From: Anarhynchus alexandrinus
Lineage: Eukaryota > Chordata > Aves > Charadriiformes > Charadriidae
Reading direction: 5' to 3'
Length of the DNA stretch: 64,000 nucleotides
NCBI GenBank assembly: GCA_008711295.1
Contig: VUYV01000016.1
Span: forward strand, 7,062,073-7,126,072
Each line of letters starts with the position of its first letter. The first letter of the stretch is position 1. This document shows, in pieces, positions 11,802-25,300 of this stretch. The notes under the pieces were generated by a model. That model was given only the letters and a program-made list of their open reading frames with translations, did not search any database and was not told where the DNA came from. The position numbers were made by a program, and so were the translations under genes.

Positions 11802-14800
11802 ATATTAAAAACATATCTAGGTTCTTCCTCTAGGTAATGAGACTTTTTAAATTAAAAAAGGAAATGTGGCTTGCTTGATGAATTATATGGGTTCCTTGTG
11901 GAATAGGCCGTGGTGGTTTGCTGTAACGTAGTGCATTTGTACCAGAATTCAACAAGACTAAGCAGCTATAAGATTATTTTAATTTACAAGCAAGAAGCTT
12001 TTTCCTGTATATGATCTTATTAATCGCACACCTGCACGATTGGGCTTTTTTCAAGGCATGATGCATGTTGCACAAAAATGAGGAGCTGTGGCTGACCTTA
12101 CGTCATCGCTATGTTAGTTTTTAAAAAAAACCCACCACAAATCAACAACACCGCCCCCCCCAAACTAAGCAAAGTGCTTCCATGTGCACCATATCTGAGT
12201 ATCTTCAGCAAACCCCTGATTTTGAAACACCGTCTGCGTGAACCATGAATTTATTCTTGAAATGGAAATCCAACTGATGGCATGCGTAAGTCACCAAAAT
12301 GAATGAAAGGAATAAAAACAGTCTATCGTGAAGTATGTAAGCAAAATCAATGTTTTTCATTACATGTATATACTACCCTTCATCAAAATGCATTATCAAT
12401 TCATCATCGGGATTGTTGACAGCAGGAAAGTAGGAACTGTTGATATAAAACTAATTTAGTTGCAGAGTGGGGTGAGAGCCTCTCCTTAACTGAGTATGCT
12501 GATGCTGGTGGATGGAAGAGCAGCGTCGGTCCTGGGAGGGCCTGGTTTACCTGGGGCTGTTTCACAGCCTTTTCTTGAGATTGGTAGAACCCTGTAGTAT
12601 TTCCTTTTCAAACCACTGGAATTAACTGTAGCCAAAGAATTTGGAAACCTGATGACCAGCAAAATAAATGCTGGTCTATCAGGGCTTATTCTATTGTGCC
12701 ATATTAAGAGAATAACAAACAAATATTTATGCTCTTTAAAATAAGAGTCATTAATATGTTACTTCTGCCTCTGAAAGGTGAGTTGTTATCTTTCTGGGTA
12801 GTTTTCCTAAGCCTTTTTTATCTTAATATTTGGTTCTATTTAACAGGTTCTGTGCTTTCAATCTGAAGTTTCATGAATGCACAGTTGTCTTTATTCTAAT
12901 ACTAATGAAGAATAAACTGCTCTAATCAGGTTTAAATATTTTTTGTGGTTGCTGTTAGGGGGAAGAAAGGGCTCCTTATTTTCCGGTATTACTTTTCCAG
13001 CCCCGTAGGATATATTACAGCCTCTTTCTTTATAGCTCTCATTGACTTGGCCCAGTGCAAAGTTTCCTTTTCTTCCACAGAACACTAATGTAGTACTTGA
13101 GAGGGAACTGCTTGTGTTCGCAGTGCCCTTCTTCCCCAGCCCAAATTGTTTCACTGACACTCTTACATCCTCCACTGTGAAAGCATTCTGGTTTAGCACC
13201 TGTTTCTTCAGCCCTCTCTGGAAGTAAGTTCCAATTCCTTCAACTCTTCTGTTGTATAAATTCTTGCAATCTTATTTGTGTTTTGGAGACTTTCGTATGT
13301 CAGCTGAGTTTTAAGAAGTCAACTGATATTTTTAAAGAGTATTTCTCTTAAAGAGTAATTTGGGTTGTCTTGGCCTTGGGAAGAAAAACTGCAGAGTTTC
13401 GTGTGTGTGACATATCTGGATGTACTAAATACTGTGACTTAGCCCGTGGCATACAACCAAAGTGGGAGAGGATATCTAAATGCAGGAGACTCGGGGCAGC
13501 GCCGCTAACACAGAAAAACAATTTGCGTTGATAGAGCACTATGTACTAAATGAGTGAGGCACTGCTGGTCCTTGTACTGGTGCCATCCTGGGACAGGGAG
13601 AATCGTTTTCAGTGTTGACCTCTTAAGGCAAAGGTATTCTCGTGCAAGACGGAGAAAAAGCAGCTGCAGCAAACTCTTCCACTTGTTTCCTTACAGCTCT
13701 GTGCACCTTTCAATGCTTTATGGATAGAACAGCTCAACTAAGGTATTTCTTAATGTGGCAGGGACTGAGCTCACGGCACTTGTGTCCTCTGGGAGTTGAC
13801 AGATACTGTTGCTGCAGTTTGATTTGGCTGTGATCATTTGATGATCAGTAATTACACTATTCTTTATTTTGAGTCAATTTTATGTGATTGACATAATTAA
13901 GAAAGAAAAAACCCACAACCCTAAACTTTAAACACTAGCCAGCTACTGTAATGTGCTTGTGATGTGGGAAAATGTAAGCATTGCATCCTTTTGTATATGG
14001 ATTGATTTAGACATTGAAAACGTAACCTAAGATCCCTTGAGTTCTACAGCCTTACTGTATGTGGTTCACTAGATAGCCTATTAGTATCATTAGGAACTAT
14101 GTCTGAAATCGTATTATTATTTCATAACACTGGAGAAGAAAAAGATAAGACTTAGTTTCCATATCCCGGTGACAAAGTGTATTAAAGGGGTTTGCATCTC
14201 CTTAATTGATGAAGAGTGGTTCTCCGCTGGAGGCAAACTACTGGGATATAATAAAAGAATTGTAAACCTGATAAAACAAATACTATAAGAAGAAAAAATG
14301 TATTAGGGATCTCTGGCTACAAATTTATGCGCCATATCCTTCCAAGATAACCACTACAATCAAGGAAATTTGCTAACTTAATAGTGATTTTGCTTGCTAG
14401 ATTTTAATTTGTGTGTTTTGACACATGTTGTAGCCACATGTTCTGATGGATTTATTTTTTTTTTGGGTCTTCATCAAACACCCGTATCCCTTCACTGGCT
14501 TGAAAATCATCCCTTGAAATGACTGACAGCAGAGTGTGCTTTCCCTTATCGGCTCTCCCCTGCCTTGAACTAAATCGTGGTCCTTTCTTTGGTACCTACT
14601 TTTATGATAGCTCCACAAAGCCCCTGTTTTGCTCATGCTCTCTAACGTTTCCCCATCAGTAGCCCCTGTGGCTGAGCTTTCATTCACAGTGGAACTCGAG
14701 GCACTGTTACTGGCCCATGTCTTCCCTATCTGAAAATAATCCTTCTTCCTTATGCTCTCTAGGACAGCCTGTACTAGTCACTTCAAAGGTCTGGTTTCTT

Positions 14801-17359
14801 TCAGGGAAATGGTTGATAGGGATGGAAATTTCCACAATCCTTTCCTGATGTTAATAGAGGAGCTCTGATTTATGTGAGATATAATTCTTCTAGTTTTAAG
14901 TTTTACAGTTAGTGAACCTGTTACCTTGTGTCCAGGGTATTATTAGAGTAGGTATCCATTTTCTTAATAAAAAACTTGGATAAGAGGAGGCTCAACACGA
15001 AGATTCAGAAAGGGAAGTGTTAAAAAAATACTGAATATTGTAATTATTTTTTCAGGATATTTGGTTTTATGCTACAAAATGGAATTGCTCAAGCACAACT
15101 TCCAGTGAATTTTAGTCTACTTCTGAAGAACAATTTTAATGTGTTGTAATTAACTAACTTCTGATATCTCCATGTTATCAAGTACTGTGATTTTTTTTTT
15201 CCACAGTGAAGCCAATTATTCCTGCCACTGCTATCCTCATCACTGCATAAAAATAAACCTGTTGAACTAAAGTTTTCACGATTTGTGTGTCTCAAAAAAT
15301 GTATTTGGGAAGCTCGAAATGAAGACTTTACTTTTCATTTTGAAGCACACAAAAGTAGATTTTTCACAGTGATTTCCTAAAAAATGAAGCTTGTGCCATT
15401 GCACATGAGGTGTGGGTACGTGGACAGTCGTGTACAGCAACTTTTAAGCTCTTTACCAATATAAGATGAATGTGGATGAAGTGATGGGGCAAAACTTGTA
15501 GTATTCAAATATACTGACATGCAGCTTTTTTAATATGAAGTTTAAAAAATCCCTTGAGTGTCATGTCTGATCTGATTGTCTGCCGTTATAAATGGTGTCT
15601 GGCAGAGTGGATGTAATTTGTGTACAAAAATGAAACGAGCGCTTAAGGGTAGAAAGTACTGCAGCTTTTTAAATATAAACACAAGCATAATGCAGGCTGC
15701 TTGGTGAGGCCTCTCTTTTTTTCTATATTAAATCTCATCAATTACTCTGCACCACTGCTTAGGTAATGTTTCATTTTAATTCCATTCATAGCTAACATCT
15801 TCATTTCTCTAAAGCATCTGAGATTTCTTTTTGGTCAAGAACTCTTTTGAAGTGCCCGGGAGTACTACTTCCAGCTGCAGAAATGGTTTTACACTGTAAT
15901 TATGATCCCGTTTCTCAAAGGTATATGAGGGGAGAAACAAAAGGGGGCTTCCCCTAATCCTGCTTACATCCAAGAATGGCAAAACCAAATCAGAGACTAT
16001 AAAAAATGGTCCTAGATTTAGAGAAAGTCAGGAATTGGCAAGGAGTTGCAGTAGGTACTTTTCTTTGCAGATGTTTAAAGTGGAAACTAAATAGTGTGAC
16101 ATACCTAGTATTAAAAAAACAATATTTAAAAAGTTGATTTAGAAGCAGGGTAAGAAAGAGGGAGGCATTTTTCCCTTGATAGAACTGGAGATAGGGTAAT
16201 CATCTTAGAGGAGGCTTGAAAATCAAAATGCATAAACAAAGTTCAATTTAGTTGTACATGTGTATCCTTTCAGCTGGTAGACCAAATTATTCTGATTGTT
16301 CCTCATCAGATTTTAGTCCTTCTGTTTCGTGCTGTTTATATTAACTTCCATTAACCTACATGTTTTGAGTGAAAGTTTAAAATGGGCTATGAAAATTGCT
16401 TTCATCACTTCTCAATTTTAAAATAAGCATCAACACTGGATTACTCTGTTCCTATAATAGATTAGTTTTAATCCACAATAACGTAACCCAGAATGACTGC
16501 ATGCTTTTAAATGGAAGTTTAAAAGTTTAATTTGTTGTTTTGGTCAGTGATTTTAATAGATTTGCCGCACACGTAAGAGAGAGTTGTGTTTATTGAATGC
16601 TAGAAATTAGATATTTAGGAGTTTTTGCTTTTGCAGTTGAGAGATCTTGTTGCACTTTAATGTAATGCGCTTACAATAGTAAATCTATAAATTGAATAGC
16701 CTGAACTTGCTGTTTCTATGTACAGGTTAGCTTTGAGTTTGAGTACCTTTTCCATTCTTTTAAAATCATCAGTGATGAATATAGTCTAAGGATCTGAGAG
16801 TATATATATATGCATATATCTTAAGCATTGTTGTTTGCTGAATAATTCATGTGAAAGCTGCTCATAAAGCTTGGCTGGTAATGTACCTTTGAAAGGTATT
16901 ACCATCAATATCTGACATGACTTTGATTTCCACTAATGATATGTAACCAGGAAGACTGCTTAATCTGTCACTGTGTATAAATCACTGTATTTGGGTGGTC
17001 AAGGAGACCACTGTATTTGGTAGTTTGGGAATGTAAATCCCTAATCCATCACTGGTAAACTGGATTTCTAAGCGCTGCTTTATATGTTCTGTTGTAGGTC
17101 TTTGTTTATAACATATTTGATGGGTTTGGAGCTAGTAAGAGGTGAAACTGAGCAGAAAAGCATTTATTTAATGCTAAAATCCCAGCACGTAATGCTCATT
17201 TGAATAAGGAGAACTAAAATGTAGAGCAACAAAAGGTGAATAAACTATAAATGAGCAACGAACTACTAACCAGCTGTTACATTCCATTTTAGAAGCAAAA
17301 CAAATTAATGCAAAGGAGAAAACCCAAGGAGAGCAGAAAGGGATTTTTGAAGCAAAACA
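11802..17359. other. Noncoding block, low-complexity patches
   Basis: No gene recognised; open frames are all near 100 codons or shorter. It holds an A/C-rich low-complexity patch at 12121-12170, a T run at about 14454-14464, another at about 15189-15200, and a short TATATA tract at 16800-16819. A TGATCATTTGATGATCAG motif at 13831-13848 is shared, with one mismatch, with a site 29 kb away. Confidence 0.55.
12121..12170. repeat. A-rich to C-rich low-complexity patch
   Basis: A run of A passes into ACCC/ACAAC units and then a run of eight C residues. The same A-run-then-CCC/CAAC style recurs in the window, for example at 48565-48612. It may be a degraded retroposon tail or avian-style low complexity. 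No body element is visible upstream. Confidence 0.6.
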
Positions 17360-17374
17360 CAAATAAGCAAGTAG

Positions 17375-17499
17375 CGCCAAGAATGAAGCGGGAGGCCAGC
17401 TCAGTCGTGATCGCAGGCAAGGATGCAGTCGTTAATTGTTTCGTAACGCTTTGCCCTTACGCAGCGTGCGGGCACGCACAGACACAGGGTGCGCCTACG
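17375..17499. promoter_or_regulatory. Candidate regulatory element: CpG cluster with GCGTGC inverted repeat
   Basis: Thirteen CpGs fall in 125 bp, far above the local density. GCGTGC-GG-GCACGC (17464-17477) is a perfect inverted repeat similar in composition to NRF1-type sites. TCGTTAATTGTTTCG, a homeodomain-type core between CpGs, lies just upstream. No promoter elements such as a nearby TATA box with an obvious start are evident. This could be a small regulatory element or simply a patch protected from methylation-driven decay. Confidence 0.28.
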
Positions 17500-20400
17500 T
17501 GGTATATTTCATCCTCATTTCCCAGCTGAAGAAGCAAAGGTGCTTTACCCAGTGCTACAGAAAGGCTCGGTGTGGAGCTGAGATTAGAATTTAATTTGAT
17601 CAGCTTTCAGTGAGAAGGAAGCATAGGCAATTAGGAAGCGCTGAAGAGCCTGGCGATACACCTATAGAAGGCTTTGCTGGGTGGAAAAGTCATTCTGTGT
17701 AGTAAGTGACATATTTAGGTGACAAAATATCACCAACTTTGTAGGGAATTAGTTCGCCATTTCATGCAATTTTGGCAGTTATCTTCACAACTACATTGTA
17801 GGCCAATTCTGTTGGGAATGAAGGGGATTAGGATTTCAGTGAAGAAAATAGCCTTGATGTTTTTTATCTAGTAAAAACTGTCTTTCGTTTCCAACTAAAT
17901 ATAAAAGCTTTTGGGAAGGAAAAGCCAAGAAGCTAGAGGATAACGGAGCTGTGAGCAGTAAGTGGGATGAGCTTGAAATAATTAAGCATTGCTGGGAAAA
18001 AAAAAAAACATTACAAAAGTTTTGCACAAAGAACATAGGATGGTCTCAAAGAATCCAAGCCTTTTGTATGTGTCACACAAAATAAGCATCCTGAAAAATA
18101 AATTACTGTTAAGTGCTGTTTGACACTCTCCAATGAAAATGGTTAAAGAATCACGAGCAGACTAGTTCAAAACACTGTGGTCAGTCGATGAATCAATTGG
18201 TCATTTGCATTTTTATTATCAGTCGTTTCATTGCATCAGGCTAGAATGATGGGTGAGAAGTAAACTTGGTTACTTTGAAGATAATACTTAGGTTGAAGAG
18301 TTCAAAAAAAGCCAATGTATACAAAGAAGTTAAGGAAAGAATAAGGAAATTCTTTTACTTTGTGGAAAGTGTTTTGTGCATCTGGTGGGGGGGGGAAAGT
18401 GCCCAGTAAATAAAAAAATAGGGCACCGAGTGGTTATGGTGAAAAGGGACTTAGGTAGGAAATAGTAAAAACGATGGGAGTAACTTCACAACGTGGTTCT
18501 TCTATGAAGAATTAAAAGTTGGTGATTTTTCCCCTAGTAGCAAATAAAAGTCAGATACTATTATACAAACCTAGCAGCCGCTTGCCGTGCCGAGATGGGC
18601 TACTGAAGTACATACCGGAGTTGGCCTCCCTAGCCAGGCAAAACCTCTGTGGCATCCTGTCTCTCGGACTCGAAACACCATGAATTTCAGCTGTAGCCCC
18701 AAGATGTGCTATACCATCCTGTCTCTTCCCTCATCTCTCCGCAGAGGAAGATGGTCTGAAATTGCTATGTGAATGGAAAACTGCTAACTGGAGCCCTCTT
18801 GGAAAAGGAGCTTCAGCTCTTGACTCTTTACGTCAAGTTGCAAACTGAAGTTCTTGTGTCAAGAACGAAAAGTAAGCTAAGAGGAATTTTTCTTTAAAAG
18901 TGAGAGGGTGAAGGACGTTAGACACGGATAAAGAAAAAGTATTGAACAGAACTTAAAAGGCAAAACAACAATGCAGTATCTTAATTGGATCCTATAAAAA
19001 CATTTACTTCAGTATGGTAGTTACCCTTTTATCGTTGTTTTGCAGTTTCTAAGGCATTATAGAGAAATAATTTAATTTCTATGTTTACTTTGAAATGAAC
19101 TAATGCATAATGCTAGGTTTTCTGTTTTATGACTTGCGTTATTGCTTCACTGTATTAAATTCCTCTCTAAGTTCTTTAACCAGCGCAGATCTGTTGATAA
19201 TTGAAATCTAAAAATCAGCTTTCTATACAAAGAAAAGGAAAGATAATTTTTTCCCCTATGCTGAAGTAAATATTGATTAAGTCGATCGCATGGCAATAGA
19301 AACACTAAAGTGAAAAAATGTTTCTGATTTTTAGATTCTCTTCTTTTGGTGCGTAAGGATATTTAGCAGTGCGCAGGAGTGGAGATCACAAGGCTGTGTA
19401 CGTGGAAGCAAAACCTGAACTGGAGTTACTCGGTTCTCACACCTCGCTGACTTGAAGTGAAATTATTTGCATATCCCAAAGAACCAAAAATTAATAGGCT
19501 AAATTTTCTTGTTTTTAATAAGAGAGCTGTTTTTTTTAAGTGACTAATCTGTGCATATCTCCTATTACAGTATTAATAAAGTTAATACTGCTTTTAAGAA
19601 GCCTTTAAAAATGGAATAATTTTCCCCCCTCTCTTCTAAAGCTGTGTTTGGAGGGGCTTTCTGTGAGGTCCTTGAAGCCCTGCTAGGCTTGGTTGACCCC
19701 AGTCTTCCTACCCTGGGCAGAGCAGAGCTCATGCACTGCTCCCCTTTTCAGCTTTACCTTTGTAATTGTAATGTGAACTTGTAACAGAGCTAAGAATGAG
19801 ATTTTACACAGATACTTGGCTGACTTTTCTCCCCCATTTAAACAGAAACAAATATTCCTTCTGATTTTGGTGACAAGATGCTGCGCGTGTCATTGAAGTA
19901 CGAGTTCACAACAGTAATTGCTACTGTGTGACAGTTTGTGAAACGAAACCATGATTTGCATGGGTTTCGTGGATTTTCAAATTATACTGGATAACAAGTC
20001 GCTGCTGATTTTTCCTGTGCAGCACAAAATTTGAAGAAGAAACAATGCAAAGATGGAGTTTCTGTAGCAGTGAGATCCGAGCTGCATTAGGGCATGTTCG
20101 AGGAAGGCTGATGAAGTCTTCGGGAGGAGCTTATTTCTGCCCGTGATGAGCTGCTTAGTCGATTGAGTAGGTGACTCAGTTCTTGACAGCTCTCAATCTT
20201 TATGGTTGTTCTGAACTTCTGTTTTGCCTCAGTGATCTTCATCTCTGGTTTTTCTTTTCAGTTTTTTTTTCTTTGTCTCTTGTGCTCATTTGAATTCAGG
20301 GCTCCGTGTTGCCTCTTCCTTTTGAGTGGCAAACCTTGCATCACTTTCCTGGAGTCCTCACCACATGCAAAGATATAAGTAGGCTGCTGTTCTTTAATTC

Positions 20401-22137
20401 TCGTTTTTTTAAAAAAAAACACAGAATCTGCAGGAAAGAGGATATATTTTAAAATCTGAAAAGGTGGTCTAAAGATGAATAATGAAGTTCCCTTTGTCCA
20501 GAATGGCTAAAATAAGGTAGATAGAGATATATATATAAAAGATACCTCAGCTGGGAAATGGCTGGCTGAAAATCAAGATGAAATTGTCAGAATGAATATG
20601 TATGTATCTGTCCAAGCGATTTTTTGAACACACTTTGACCATCACATAAACTGAATTTCACTGAATTTTTTTCTAGGAAAAAAAAACAGGAGAGGAATGC
20701 CTTTGAAAGTTTCCCTGAGATGTAGCCTGAATTACATTTTTTTTTGTACACACAAATCACAGAACCTGGACTGCAGCTTGTAAATAAAGTATTGGTTTTG
20801 GTGTATCCAGTTGTGAATTATGAATAGGTGTGCCTAAAAAGTGAAAAGCTATAATATTTTCCACACTATTGACTGAAATCAGAGATACTTAATAGGTTCT
20901 TTTTTTTAGAATGACTCTCAAGGTACTCTAGTAGATTAATCTTGCAATTTTTTTATAGAACTTAAATCATGTACATCATGCCATTTATTGAACTGAGTGT
21001 CATGTACATTGTTTGTATAGATAACACTACTTACATATTAAAAAAAATTAAATAAAAAAAAAAAAAATTTGGTCCAGCATTAGGACACTGAAGCCAGGAG
21101 GCATCAAGTCCCTCCCCAGCTGTGCTGTAATTTTGTGACCTATTGCGTGCAGTCTGGTAACGTTTATTTCCCTGGCTCAGGAACATGCGGGTAGGTAAGG
21201 AATTTACATACCTAGCTGAGAAATTTTATTAAATGAGTGGCATGCTAGTAATCATGTGTGCATATAATAATGTTATTTTTTTTTAATACTTTGCTCACTA
21301 ACCTGGATGAAATTTGAATGTTATCAAGAGGGCAACTGGGCTGTCAACTTTTAGTTAACACCTTAAAGTCTGTCCATTTTATTTGTAATAATTTAAAGAG
21401 AAAAGACTGCCCTTTCTATTGCTGCACGCAACAGATCAGGCAAAGCATAGTTGCCCTACATTTAATTTTGAAGTTGAGCATAATTTTTAGTATCTCTGAA
21501 ATACCTGACCTGCTTCCGATTTATAGAACATGTAATTATCAGCCACACAAAACACCCTGTATTTGCTCAAAACTTGAGCATGCAATTTTAAAATAATTTA
21601 AGTATTCTGTTGTAAGCGTGACAATATTTCAAAATGAATGGAAAACTCTTGTGCTTGTGGAATCTTTGAAACGGGAAGGGAGATTTTTCTCTCTCCTCCT
21701 GTTCTCAGGCTTATGCAGATTTGCAAATGTCTCAGATCTGGTACCGTGTGTTGCTAGGTGGCACAGATGATAAAAGATGAATTTTCAGTGTTCTTCTAAA
21801 TGATTTTGTTTGTGGCTGATCTGTGTGTATTGGTGCCTTTTTTTTTTCTTCTGGGGGTGGTGTGATGGTGGGGAGGAGGAGAGGTGCTAAATTCAGGTTT
21901 ATAAAGCAAATAATAAAAGATGTTCACACCTTCAAAAATATAATCAAAATGGTAGTTTGGCCAAAAGTGTGGCAGTTTTGCACATTTTTCTAACATGTTT
22001 ATTTGAGAGTAAAGTGAGTTTTTTCTCTCTGAGTGTAAATTGTCAAAACCAGGATGACGTATTACTAAGATTGCTTTCCAGTATGTGCCCACAGATTGTG
22101 GTTTTACAATACATGATGCTGTTTCCTGAAAGACAGG
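17500..22137. other. Noncoding block, no gene recognised
   Basis: Unique AT-rich sequence. It includes an A run at about 17998-18008, a hairpin at 19568-19590 (9-bp arms CAGTATTAA/TTAATACTG around 5 bases), facing T and A runs near 20404-20420, and an A-rich tract at 21040-21070. No coding potential beyond short chance frames; the longest, near the right end on the minus strand, is about 133 codons and runs into the CR1 fragment. Confidence 0.55.
21040..21070. repeat. A-rich low-complexity tract
   Basis: A runs interrupted by TTAAAT, ending in a 14-base A run. No recognisable retroposon lies immediately upstream. It is reported as simple low complexity. Confidence 0.75.
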
Positions 22138-22385
22138 CACAGAATACATATGGTTGAAAGGGACTTCTGGCGCCTTCCAGTCCAACCCTGCCTTCAAAGC
22201 AGGTCCAGTTAGATCAGGTTGCTGAGGGCAGTGTCTGGCCCAGCTTCCCGTGTCTCTAAGGATGGAGATTTTACAACCTTTCTGGGCAACCTTTTCTGAT
22301 ACTTAACTGCCCAAATGATGGAAAGTTTTGCTTTCTATCTCATTGGAATGTCCAGTTAATGGAAATCTAAGGTGGCAGGTGCCAG
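22138..22385 (-). mobile_element. CR1 LINE fragment, 3' end, decayed
   Basis: The plus strand reads ACAGAATA...GGTTGAAAGGGACTTCTGG, then CCAGTCCAACCCTGCC, AGATCAGGTTGCTGAGG, AAGGATGGAGATTTTACAAC and CTTTCTGGGCAACC. This order matches the reverse complement of the CR1 3' region, so the element lies on the minus strand with its 3' terminus at the left. The hallmark 3' octamer-type repeat (ATTCTATG) is only faintly left. Divergence is considerable and only the terminal few hundred bases are present, as usual for 5'-truncated CR1 copies. No coding part is intact. The right boundary is approximate. Confidence 0.88.
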
Positions 22386-25300
22386 GACGTCGTGCAGAGG
22401 ATGGATAAACGTGCACTAGGGTGTTTCTTACTGGTCTAGTCATATTCTGTGTGGTGTGTGAGGTTTCTTGTCAGAGCAATGAGGTAAATGGTTTGACATT
22501 CCACGTTCAGCATCTGCTCTTTTGGCTTCTTTGTAACGGGGAGAAGATTGGTTGGACTCCAGCTAAGTTGACCAGAAACGTAATGGCCTTTTTATTCCTG
22601 AAGGGATGACCATCGGGACTCGGGAATCCTGCATCAGGTCCTTGACACATGCCTGCAAGAATTTGGAGTTTTGAGTGGTCCAAGTGATTTTTGCTGCCTG
22701 CACTATCTATGACAGTCATCTGTTGTCAGATCCGATCACATTCGTGCTGTAGATGCTACTTCTCCACGCTCTCATTATTTAAACCTAGATGATCTCTGTG
22801 TATGTGTTTATAGCAAGACCTTGGGGTTTTTTTCTAGCAATATGCACTGTGTGTTTTCATGAAACTGCATTTCCACAGTTCCTAAAAAGCTTGAGTTTGC
22901 TGTGAAGGATACCTCTAATCTCAAACTCATGCTTTTGGATGAAACATTTTAGTTCAAGGTAAGATCCGTCTTACCTCCTCTTATATGTCTCACCTTTAAA
23001 CACCTAAATGTCAGCTACACATCTCTCAGCTTTCTGTTACAATCAGTGGAGAGAAATAAATCACAGAGAGTGATTCAGCTTGATCAAATTAGGAATTGAA
23101 GATAAGTTAGAGTAATTGCTGTCTTAAGCCATTTATTCCTTTCCATTGTCTCTAGGAAACTTTGACAGTTAAATGTGAGCTAGTTACATTAACTTGTGGA
23201 AACCTTACCTTAGGTGACTGAAATCCCACCTTCCTGTTATTGTACTGCACTTCATATATTCTGCATGCTTAATTATGGATGCTGCTTTTAGCAGACAGCA
23301 GTTCTGTCTGTTTAATGTCACAAATTCAGTGACAGATATGCTTTGCAAAGAGATTTTGGGGTGAGCGATGTGTTACGATTTAAATGATTGAATGTATTTT
23401 GATGTGACAGTTATGTTGTCTAACTAGAAATCAGTATTTTCTCAGTTCTGAGGAAAAATATTCTGAGGAAGGACAAATGCTAGCGCTGCGTAAAGGTAGC
23501 TGACAGCCCGTGCATGGTGGTCTGAAATTTCCAGACACAAAGACTATGCAAATGTTGACGAGACATAAAAATAAGTACTTGTGAAACATGGTCCTTGGTC
23601 TGGATAGTAATAAGACGGGTTTTAGCCAAGCTATTTCCACTTGAGGCCAGCACTCAATGTCTGAGAAGGCACTACATGACCTGCAAAGGGAAGATGTGGG
23701 GCTTTTTTGTTTGTTTGGTGGGTTTTGCTGCTTCTTTTTTTTAGGTGGCTAACCTTCTGAACTGCTGGCACTAGCTGTCAAAAAAAATACTTGTTTGAAA
23801 CGTGGAAACCAGCCAGTATTTTTGAGTTAGAAATAAAGGCAGAAATAAAACTTAATGTAGAAGCCTGAATCTATTACAAGTTGGTTGGTTTATTTGTTGG
23901 AGTTTTTTTTCATAATATTGTCAACTTTATGCTTGGTGAAGAGGATTGATAGCGTGGAATCTGTTTTGTCTAAAGAGTAAAAAAATTAGATGACCAGTTG
24001 TTCCTCAAAGGTAGAAGGATGCACCTGACGCTGATAACTTATCAGATAATTCCCTGCAAACTCTGGACTCGAACTGAATACCTGTACTTGGAGATTGGGG
24101 TAAAGTTGTGGCAATGCTCGACTGTTCAGGAGGAAAGAGATTCTGACTTGTGGTTGGAATTTGATGTTTATTTTAGAGCTCTTCAAGAGCACGATAGTAT
24201 TTGGAAGATACTTTAATAGCAAGTGAGGCTGTCACATATACATGATAAAATGCATTTTATTATGTGCTTTTGCAATTCACCAAATGGATAACCCTACGTT
24301 AAGTGTAGAATTTATAGACAGAAAAGTGTTGCAAGAATATAGCTCAATATTCAGAAGTATACCATCTATAAGAGGCAATGAAAACATGTCTCGGTGCTTG
24401 GAATTGCATTCATTCATAGTTCATCACCAGCAATTGTGAAAATAACTTTTCCTAAAATACTCTGATTTTTTTCCGTATTAGATATAAGGCCTCTTAAAGT
24501 TTTATGTTGCTTTCATTTTTTGGAGTTCTCCATTCTGTCTTCAATAACTCAAAAGGAGTGAGTTCTTCTTCTTTTCCTTGTGCTTGTTTTCTTTCACTGA
24601 GAAGGAAGTGTTGTGCTCTCAAATGTTAACCTTCCCAACATCGCTGTGCAATATTCATGCCTGAGTCTCATCTCAGTCCACGGGGACATTATCCCCCTGG
24701 AGCTACAGGAAGATGTTGTAAGAACTTGGACTAAAGCTCTTGAGTCCCTTGTTGTAAAGCTCGTGCTCGGGGAGGTAGATAATGCTGTTCTATGCAGTGG
24801 CAGGCTTTTTTGGGTGAGTCAAGAAGAGGTGGTCGCATGAGAAGTCTTTTGACTAGAAACAACTCCAATCAAACAAGTCTCTAAGGATCCAACTGTTGTG
24901 TTTCTGAACGAAGAATGATCAAATAAAAGCTTATGGTGAAGTCTTAATTTGGTCCATGACAAAGCATCCTCTGACTTTACTGAGGTCAGCTTACATTTCA
25001 GGTATTGGAAAACTGTCTAAAAATCCCTACCTTTTTATACATTTTCAAAAGTAAATTGTTAATAATAAATGCATTTCTATCACCATATCAATATAAATTA
25101 GAGATTAAAAAGATGGAGTTTCAATTGTATGGTAATATTTAACTGACTCGACAGATTTTTGTACGTATAATAAATAAGAGGTGTTGTCGGAAAGATTCAG
25201 CTTGGGATCTTTGTAGTTACTCATTGTAAATTTTCTATACTATATTTAATATTGGAAGAAGAGCCCTAAAGTATTTTTAAATAGTATCAGAGTTTTGCGT

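Noticed and set aside
21796..22197. 133-codon minus-strand frame
   Set aside because: Its start lies in the decayed CR1 fragment and the rest crosses low-complexity sequence; no pol domain is present.
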